The translations under genes and the position numbers were made by a program. Positions 5,722 through 6,391 of a stretch of 6,391 nucleotides of DNA are shown piece by piece. A model generated the notes under the pieces. It saw only the letters and a program-made list of their open reading frames with translations, was not told where the DNA came from and made no database searches. This DNA is from Thermoflexus sp. (GTDB taxonomy: Bacteria; Chloroflexota; Anaerolineae; Thermoflexales; Thermoflexaceae), in the NCBI GenBank assembly GCA_017743605.1, contig JAGHYO010000136.1:1-6391 (forward strand). The letters run 5' to 3'. Every line of letters starts with the position of its first letter. Position 1 is the stretch's first letter.

Positions 5722-6391
5722 TCAGCGCCTAATCAGATCCAGCGCCTCCTGGATCCGATCCCGCTCGGCCGGGAGGAGCTTCCCCTCCGCGACCAGGGCG
5801 TCCAGCAGGGCGGTGAGGGTGGTGACGGCGTGGACCCGATAGCCGGCGGCCTCCAGCTCCGGCCGCCCGCCCTGCTCCCGATCCACCAGGACCACGATAT
5901 CGGTGACCCGCAGCCCGGCTTCCTCTAAAACCCGGATGGCCTCCCATTTGCTGGCGCCCGTCGTCAACACGTCATCGAGCACGGCCACTGTCTCGCCGGG
6001 GTGGAAGGTCCCCTCGATGCGCTGGCCGGTGCCGTAGGCCTTGGCCTCCCGCCGCGGATACAGCAGCGGGCGCCGCATCCGCAGGGCCACCGCCGTCCCG
6101 ATGGGCAGGGCGGCGTAGGGGATGGCGGCCAGGCGATCGAAGGTCAGTCGTTCCAGCACCGCGGCATACAACCCCGCCACCATCTCCAGCAACGCCGGGA
6201 AGGCCACCAGCTGCCGCAGATCCAGATAGATCGGGGAGCGCTGGCCGGATTTGAGGACGAAGTCCCCGAAGCGGATGCACCCGGCCTCATACAGCCCGCG
6301 GGCCAGGGCGCGGATCGCCCCCGCTCTCTGGGCGATGTCGCGGCCCTGCAGCGTCTCCCTCAACGCCCGGGCAGCCGCCCCCGGATCCGGC
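5722..6391 (-). CDS. pyrE: Orotate phosphoribosyltransferase, UMP-synthase-like, probably the C-terminal half of a PyrF-PyrE fusion (runs off the right edge)
   Basis: This enzyme joins orotate and PRPP to give orotidine monophosphate, the fifth step of UMP synthesis. Numbering from an in-frame TTG at 6363, the visible landmarks are K38-S39-G40 then S43-P44-I45-Y46 (substrate/PRPP contacts), the mobile catalytic loop RREAKAYGTG (R104-G113, with Lys108), and the PRPP-binding LDDVLTTGAS (129-138). The tyrosine at 110, where bacterial OPRTs of the E. coli type have histidine, and the V-D-R-E-Q-G-G segment match the OPRT half of eukaryotic UMP synthase and related bacterial fusions. The frame has no stop between the TTG and the window edge; the upstream codons read P-D-P-G-A-A-A-R-A-L, like the tail of class II OMP decarboxylases, and no good Shine-Dalgarno precedes the TTG. 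A PyrF-PyrE fusion is therefore favoured over a separate PyrE starting at the TTG. OPRT identity is secure; the fusion is inferred. Confidence 0.95.
   Translation of the reverse strand, partial: PDPGAAARALRETLQGRDIAQRAGAIRALARGLYEAGCIRFGDFVLKSGQRSPIYLDLRQLVAFPALLEMVAGLYAAVLERLTFDRLAAIPYAALPIGTAVALRMRRPLLYPRREAKAYGTGQRIEGTFHPGETVAVLDDVLTTGASKWEAIRVLEEAGLRVTDIVVLVDREQGGRPELEAAGYRVHAVTTLTALLDALVAEGKLLPAERDRIQEALDLIRR

Overview
The window looks like part of a bacterial pyrimidine-biosynthesis operon, read entirely from the minus strand, that carries two non-pyrimidine genes in its middle. In transcription order (high to low coordinates) it holds: an orotate phosphoribosyltransferase whose frame runs off the right edge (6391-5722); an 88-base A/T-richer spacer; a 146-residue unrecognised protein with a ubiquitin/ThiS/MoaD-like C-terminus ending in Leu-Ala-Gly-Gly (5633-5193); a 1657-residue DUF4132-family protein (5191-218); and the first 74 codons of a class 1 dihydroorotate dehydrogenase (221-1), which runs off the left edge. 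No gene is supported on the plus strand.

The OPRT resembles the OPRT half of UMP synthase. The codons upstream of its nominal TTG start continue in frame to the window edge and read like the tail of a class II OMP decarboxylase, so a PyrF-PyrE fusion is likely. Such fusions, together with high G+C (about 65-77% in sampled pyr lines), are compatible with a Chloroflexota-type or similar thermophilic lineage. This is inference: there is no rRNA or other marker in the window.

The two inner genes are tightly joined. One base separates them, each has an AGGAGG Shine-Dalgarno exactly 5 nt before its ATG, and the large gene then overlaps pyrD by ATGA. The large protein has HEAT-like helical repeats in its N-terminal half and a well-conserved DUF4132 core and C-terminal tail. 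The function of DUF4132 proteins is not firmly known. E. coli members (MolR/YehI) have been linked to molybdate metabolism or sit near MoxR-ATPase/vWA genes.

The most interesting point is the pair itself: a candidate beta-grasp, Gly-Gly-ended small protein coupled to a giant HEAT/DUF4132 protein and placed inside a nucleotide-synthesis operon. Lower and more variable G+C in the pair suggests a separate origin from the pyr genes. The spacer before the pair holds two small inverted repeats and one weak -10-like site, so the pair may have its own promoter. Nothing else is visible: no tRNA, rRNA, CRISPR array, insertion sequence or clear terminator.
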